Source: DATJXG01 sp035500455 (GTDB taxonomy: Bacteria; Acidobacteriota; Terriglobia; Terriglobales; Acidobacteriaceae). From it: a stretch of DNA of 45,953 nucleotides. Below, piece by piece: positions 42,435 to 45,953 of the stretch; positions within the stretch are counted from its first letter, which is position 1, and every line of letters begins with the position of its first letter. Location of the stretch: NCBI GenBank assembly GCA_035500455.1, contig DATJXG010000263.1, forward strand, positions 1 to 45,953, in the 5' to 3' direction. The notes beneath the pieces were generated by a model. That model was given only the letters and a program-made list of their open reading frames with translations. It was not told the DNA's origin and ran no database searches. The position numbers and the translations under genes are program-made.

Positions 42435-43454
42435 ATGAATCTACGCCGCATTGAACTCGGTTTTCCGAAGTTTCGGTGCGCTTTTGTGGTGGTTGCCGCT
42501 ATTGTCGCCGTAAACCCAGGCGCATGGTTGAGGGCTCAGGTCTCCAGGCCCCAAACTTCCAAGACTCCAGCGGCTGCGGAGTCTCGCACGGCCACGGCAG
42601 AGCGTGGCATTACGCTCGGAACCAGGGGTCGTTGCAAAGAAGCGATGCCCATACTGAAGAAGGTCATCCCCAAGCTTCAGGACAAGGACCTGCTGCATGA
42701 CGCTGTAATGGCACGGGCGCAATGCGGCATGGCTACCGATCAGCGTGACGTAGTCGCCGAGTCGCTTGTCGCGCTGAACCGCGAATTTCCCGGTGATCCG
42801 AAAGTTCTCTACATCACCACCCGCTATTACTCCGAGCTGGCCAATCGCACCGCCCAGGAACTGATACAAAAGTCTCCTTCGTCGCCCGAAGCGGAGACCC
42901 TGATCGCCGAGGCATTTCAAGCGCAGGGGAGATTGGACGATGCTGCCGCGCAGTTTCGCAAGATCCTGGAGCAAAACCCGAATCAGCCGGGCATTCACTA
43001 CCAGCTCGGCCGGATCCTCCTCTCCAAGCCCTTGGACCCCGCCACAAGCGAGGAGGCCAGGAAAGAATTCGAGGCTGAGCTGAAAATCAACCCCACCTCA
43101 CCTGCCGCGGAGTTCATGCTCGGCGACCTGGCGTGGAGAAATCAGAAGGCGGACGAGGCCATCGAACACTTTACCCGGGCGACGCAATTTGACGCCGGGC
43201 TGGCGGAGGCCTACCTCGGACTCGGCATAGCGCTCAATGGGGCAGGGAAGTATGAGGAAGCGATCCCACCGCTCAAGAAATACACGGAGATGGATCCCTC
43301 TGACCCCGCGGGCTACTACCAGCTCGCCACCGCCTATGCGCGGACGGGAAACAAGCCGGAGGCTGACCGGCTTCTGGCTCTGCAACGCGAGGCCGAGAAG
43401 AATAAGCCACGAATGATGACTGTGGGGCCCGCGGACGCAGCCCAACCGCACTAG
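42435..43454 (+). CDS. Exported TPR-repeat protein (CRTAC1 partner, copy 2)
   Basis: A 339-residue protein with a signal sequence (about residues 1-35, FVVVAAIVAVNPGAWLRAQ) and about six TPR units (GRLDDAAAQFRKILEQNPNQ, KADEAIEHFTRATQFDAGL, GKYEEAIPPLKKYTEMDPSD). It is a likely protein-interaction scaffold in the periplasm, with no enzymatic motif. It converges on a CRTAC1-type gene, as does the TPR gene at 11306, but here a 274-bp gap containing an inverted-repeat element separates them. It could be the periplasmic partner of that CRTAC1-type protein; this rests on the repeated arrangement alone. Confidence 0.8.
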   Translation: MNLRRIELGFPKFRCAFVVVAAIVAVNPGAWLRAQVSRPQTSKTPAAAESRTATAERGITLGTRGRCKEAMPILKKVIPKLQDKDLLHDAVMARAQCGMATDQRDVVAESLVALNREFPGDPKVLYITTRYYSELANRTAQELIQKSPSSPEAETLIAEAFQAQGRLDDAAAQFRKILEQNPNQPGIHYQLGRILLSKPLDPATSEEARKEFEAELKINPTSPAAEFMLGDLAWRNQKADEAIEHFTRATQFDAGLAEAYLGLGIALNGAGKYEEAIPPLKKYTEMDPSDPAGYYQLATAYARTGNKPEADRLLALQREAEKNKPRMMTVGPADAAQPH

Positions 43455-43498
43455 AACGCCTCATACGAAATAATCGTCGAATCGAGCCTTGCCTAACG

Positions 43499-43713
43499 CG
43501 ATGTCATCCCGAATCCGTACGACGAAGGAGGACGGGTGAGGGACCTTACGAAGCGATAGCGGCTTTGCGAACGTCGCTCGGGTCCACGGCTGCCGAGCCT
43601 TATGAGATCAGACACTATTGTTGATGTCGAAACTCCTGTCCGCGTCCGTGATGCCGGACGCGGTCGTAAGGTCCCTCACCTGCCCCTTCGCGAGCTGGTT
43701 CGGGATGACATCG
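43499..43713. repeat. Dispersed inverted-repeat element, long copy
   Basis: A 215-bp element with perfect 15-bp terminal inverted repeats, CGATGTCATCCCGAA (43499-43513) and its complement (43699-43713). It has an inner perfect 17-bp pair (43535-43551 with 43664-43680) and a nested hairpin CCGCGTCCG/CGGACGCGG (43640-43648 with 43655-43663). There is no coding frame of note. A shortened relative lies at 33470. It could be a non-autonomous mobile element or a REP-like sequence. Confidence 0.75.
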
Positions 43714-43728
43714 TGGAATAACCGTCTT

Positions 43729-45456
43729 TTACTTCCACTTTCCTTCCCCTTCGACGATGGTGATGTACCGGTCGAGGGGCAGGTTGGTGAAACGCTCGGT
43801 GGTGCCGCCGGGCTGCGGCCATTTCACCTCGAGCCAATCCACCTTGGTTCGCTGCCCGAGGCCTAGCACTAGACGCGGATCGTGGGCGGCCAGGTAGCTA
43901 CCACCGCCAAACTTGTAGCAAGCACGCTGAAAGTCGCCGGAGCGGTAGGTGACCTTGGCGCCGACCCCGTCAATATTGCACTTCCGGCCTATGAGCCGGA
44001 CCCCCAACCAGTGGTTTTGCCGGCCAGCGTTGTTGCGCAGAAGAATGGGCGCGTTATCCCCGACCGAGACCAGCACGTCCACGGAACCGTCGTTGTCGAA
44101 GTCGCCCACGGCCAAGCCGCGGCCGGCGATCAGTTTGGAAAAGATCGCGCCGCTCTGCTTGCTGACATTCTCGAAGCCGTTGCCGGTGTTGCGAAACAGC
44201 AACATGGGCTCCTCATAGGTCACGCCCTGCACCATCTTTGCCACATTCAGTTCGGGGTGGCCATTGGAGAGGATGATGTCGGGGTTGCCGTCATTGTCGT
44301 AATCGAAGAATTTCATGCCCATGCCGCTCAGGTAGAAGGTCTGCGAGGCGATCCCAAAGCGCGGGGCGACGTCGCTGAAAATGTCACCTCGCTCCTGGTG
44401 GTAGAGCGAGAACATCTCGTGATCCACGGTGGTTAGAAAAAGGTCGATCTTGCCGTCTTGATCGTAGTCGGTAGCATCCACTCCCATGCCCGACCGGGCG
44501 CGGCCGAAGGCGCTGAAACCCACACCCGCGAGCGCCCCAGTCTCTTCGAAACGGCCCTTGCCACGGTTGACCCAGAGGAAGTTCGGCTCCGTGTCATTGC
44601 CGACGAAGAGGTCCATCCAGCCGTCGTTGTTGATATCGGCTGCGACAACTCCCAGTGCCTTTCCCAGGGATTGCGCGATCCCGCTTTCCTTGCTGACGTC
44701 GGTAAATGTGCCGTCACCATTGTTGTGAAACAGCCAGGAGGACGTCGATTTGTAAACCGTGGGGAGGCAGTACCAGCGTTCGTTGAGAAGTTTGTTTCCA
44801 CACCAGATGCTCGTGTCCAGCTTTAGATACTGGCAAACGAACAAGTCCAGCCGCCCGTCGTTGTCGTAATCGAACCAGGCAGCGCTCGTACTCCATCCCG
44901 GCGCCGCTACCCCAGCCTTCGCTGTGACGTCGCTGAATGTGCCGTCGCCATTGTTGTGGTAGAGGACGCTGTGCGGGTACTGAGTAACGTAGAGATCCGG
45001 AAAGCCATCCCCGTCGTAGTCGCCCGCGGCGACGCCCATGCCGTAAGCGTTTCCCGTTACGCCGGCTTTTTGCGTCACGTCGGTGAAAGTGCCATCCCGA
45101 TTATTGCGGTACAGGGCATTGCGCAGGGGCTGCTTTGGGGTGAAGAAGTCGCACGGCCCACTGTTCACCAGATAAATGTCCATCCAGCCGTCGTTGTCGT
45201 AGTCAAGAAAACCGCAGCCGGCACCCATGGTTTCCGGTTCGTTCATGTTGGAAGAAAGGCCCGCTACGTGCGTCCACGTAATACCGCTGCGCGAGGGAGG
45301 AATCTCCTCAAAGGCGGGTAAGGCGGGCGCGGGCTTTCCGGCATTGGTTTGAAGGAATAACGTCGGAGGGACGATGCTGCTCAGCCCTGTCGAGGCGAGC
45401 GCCCTGAGAAATCGGCGGCGCGAAACCGCGCCCCATTCCCCTTCAGCTTTGGACAT
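43729..45456 (-). CDS. CRTAC1-type FG-GAP/VCBS repeat protein with ASPIC/UnbV domain (copy 2)
   Basis: A 575-residue protein exported by a twin-arginine signal (SRRRFLRALASTG, residues 12-24), unlike the Sec-type leader of copy 1. It has seven calcium-loop repeats (DYDNDGWMD, DYDGDGFPD, DYDNDGRLD, DINNDGWMD, DYDQDGKID, DYDNDGNPD, DFDNDGSVD). The C-terminal ASPIC/UnbV domain runs from NHWLGVRLIGRKCNIDGVGA to WLEVKWPQPGGTTERF. Tat export suggests folding in the cytoplasm before transport. It faces the TPR gene at 42435 and lies 119 bp downstream of the truncated DUF5695-like gene, in the same direction, so these two could be co-transcribed. Biochemical role unknown. Confidence 0.9.
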   Translation of the reverse strand: MSKAEGEWGAVSRRRFLRALASTGLSSIVPPTLFLQTNAGKPAPALPAFEEIPPSRSGITWTHVAGLSSNMNEPETMGAGCGFLDYDNDGWMDIYLVNSGPCDFFTPKQPLRNALYRNNRDGTFTDVTQKAGVTGNAYGMGVAAGDYDGDGFPDLYVTQYPHSVLYHNNGDGTFSDVTAKAGVAAPGWSTSAAWFDYDNDGRLDLFVCQYLKLDTSIWCGNKLLNERWYCLPTVYKSTSSWLFHNNGDGTFTDVSKESGIAQSLGKALGVVAADINNDGWMDLFVGNDTEPNFLWVNRGKGRFEETGALAGVGFSAFGRARSGMGVDATDYDQDGKIDLFLTTVDHEMFSLYHQERGDIFSDVAPRFGIASQTFYLSGMGMKFFDYDNDGNPDIILSNGHPELNVAKMVQGVTYEEPMLLFRNTGNGFENVSKQSGAIFSKLIAGRGLAVGDFDNDGSVDVLVSVGDNAPILLRNNAGRQNHWLGVRLIGRKCNIDGVGAKVTYRSGDFQRACYKFGGGSYLAAHDPRLVLGLGQRTKVDWLEVKWPQPGGTTERFTNLPLDRYITIVEGEGKWK

Positions 45457-45575
45457 GAGCCAGACCCTGTATCTGAAGTTGTCTCATTTTTCATTGCTAC
45501 TGGCCCGTTTCGGCGCTGGGACTGCCGTATGAGCAACTCGCCATTATCGCAGAAGGTCACAATTGACCGTCTCTG

Positions 45576-45953
45576 CTACTTCATCACTGCCCTCGAAATG
45601 CGCAGCGACTTCGCCTCCTCAACCGGCACCTCGAACGCGAGTTTCTCCGCTCCCCGCGTCCGGAGTTCGGAGTTCTCCATACGCACCCGGTACTCGCCCG
45701 GTTCCAACCCCTCGATGGTTACAGGCACACTCTTCACCAGGCCGGTGGTGTCTTCGATTTGCAAATTGACCTCCGAGGTCCTGCGGTCGAAAGTCAGTGA
45801 CTTGATTTCGCCCCGCCGCAGAATGACCTGCAACTTATCGGGGACAATCAACAATCGCTTGCGCACGCCGTCTTTGGGGAACACGTGGATCTCGTTGGCT
45901 TCGTTCTCAACCCGGCATCCATAGCCGACCCAGCCGAAGCTGGGATCGTTCAC
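45576..45953 (-). CDS. C-terminal part of a second DUF5695-like protein (cut by window edge)
   Basis: About 125 C-terminal residues; the frame continues beyond the right edge, so the apparent start is an artefact. The visible stretch aligns with the C-terminal part of the protein at 23806: DPSFGWVGYGCRVE against HPQFGWVAFGANLKVE, then LIVPDKLQVIL against YIAPLGLWLTL, and IKSLTFDRRTSEVNLQI against FDRMEFNPKTGVVRVGL. It is therefore a paralogue, somewhat shorter at the end. It lies upstream of, and in line with, the second CRTAC1-type gene. Function unknown; probably exported and glycan-related like its paralogue. Confidence 0.65.
   Translation of the reverse strand: MNDPSFGWVGYGCRVENEANEIHVFPKDGVRKRLLIVPDKLQVILRRGEIKSLTFDRRTSEVNLQIEDTTGLVKSVPVTIEGLEPGEYRVRMENSELRTRGAEKLAFEVPVEEAKSLRISRAVMK

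Overview
The window looks like chromosomal DNA of a GC-rich, Gram-negative soil bacterium, most likely an acidobacterium. The signs are an Oar-type TonB-dependent receptor of about 1,300 residues with an N-terminal carboxypeptidase-regulatory-like domain, FG-GAP/ASPIC-UnbV (CRTAC1-type) proteins paired with TPR proteins, a long sortilin/BNR-repeat protein, several Tat-exported sugar enzymes, and dispersed inverted repeats ending in GTCATCCC. No tRNA, rRNA, CRISPR array, transposase or phage gene was seen. The phylum call is inference from gene content only.

Layout. 1-2.6 kb: two tandem paralogous membrane acyltransferases (minus strand). 2.8-6.0 kb: a secreted BNR/VPS10-like propeller protein. 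6.05-9.36 kb: a tight plus-strand trio of Tat-exported proteins (TIM-barrel isomerase-like, Gfo/Idh/MocA oxidoreductase, second TIM-barrel isomerase-like). 9.5-14.2 kb: an M1 aminopeptidase divergent from a TPR protein, which converges on a CRTAC1-type protein. 14.2-39.8 kb: the most interesting region, described below. 39.9-45.95 kb: a paralogue of an unassigned glycosidase-like protein, a second convergent TPR/CRTAC1 pair, and the C-terminal end of a second DUF5695-like protein cut off by the window edge.

The 14-40 kb region reads as a catabolic locus for arabinosylated, hydroxyproline-rich plant glycoprotein (extensin or arabinogalactan protein). It holds two GH127-type beta-L-arabinofuranosidases, L-arabinose isomerase, a proline-racemase-family enzyme with both catalytic cysteines (candidate 4-hydroxyproline 2-epimerase), a DHDPS-family enzyme (candidate pyrroline-4-hydroxy-2-carboxylate deaminase), an amino-acid permease, a DPP-IV-like S9 peptidase, a TonB receptor, a DUF5695-like protein, an unassigned glycosidase-like protein and a GntR/FCD regulator. 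Between epimerase and deaminase lies a 66-codon frame starting with a dinucleotide-binding fold, joined by ATGA overlaps at both ends. It looks like an internally deleted D-hydroxyproline oxidase gene.

Six copies of one imperfect 15-bp dyad, YGNATAY-W-RTATNCR, lie in the upstream regions of these genes (14391, 18996, 21398, 26646, 35328, 35568). Most overlap a candidate -10 box and two sit behind a perfect TTGACA. This ties the scattered transcription units into one candidate regulon, with the GntR protein at 16.6-17.3 kb as the obvious but unproven regulator. Sugar release, peptide cleavage, outer-membrane uptake, arabinose isomerisation and hydroxyproline breakdown would then be switched on together.
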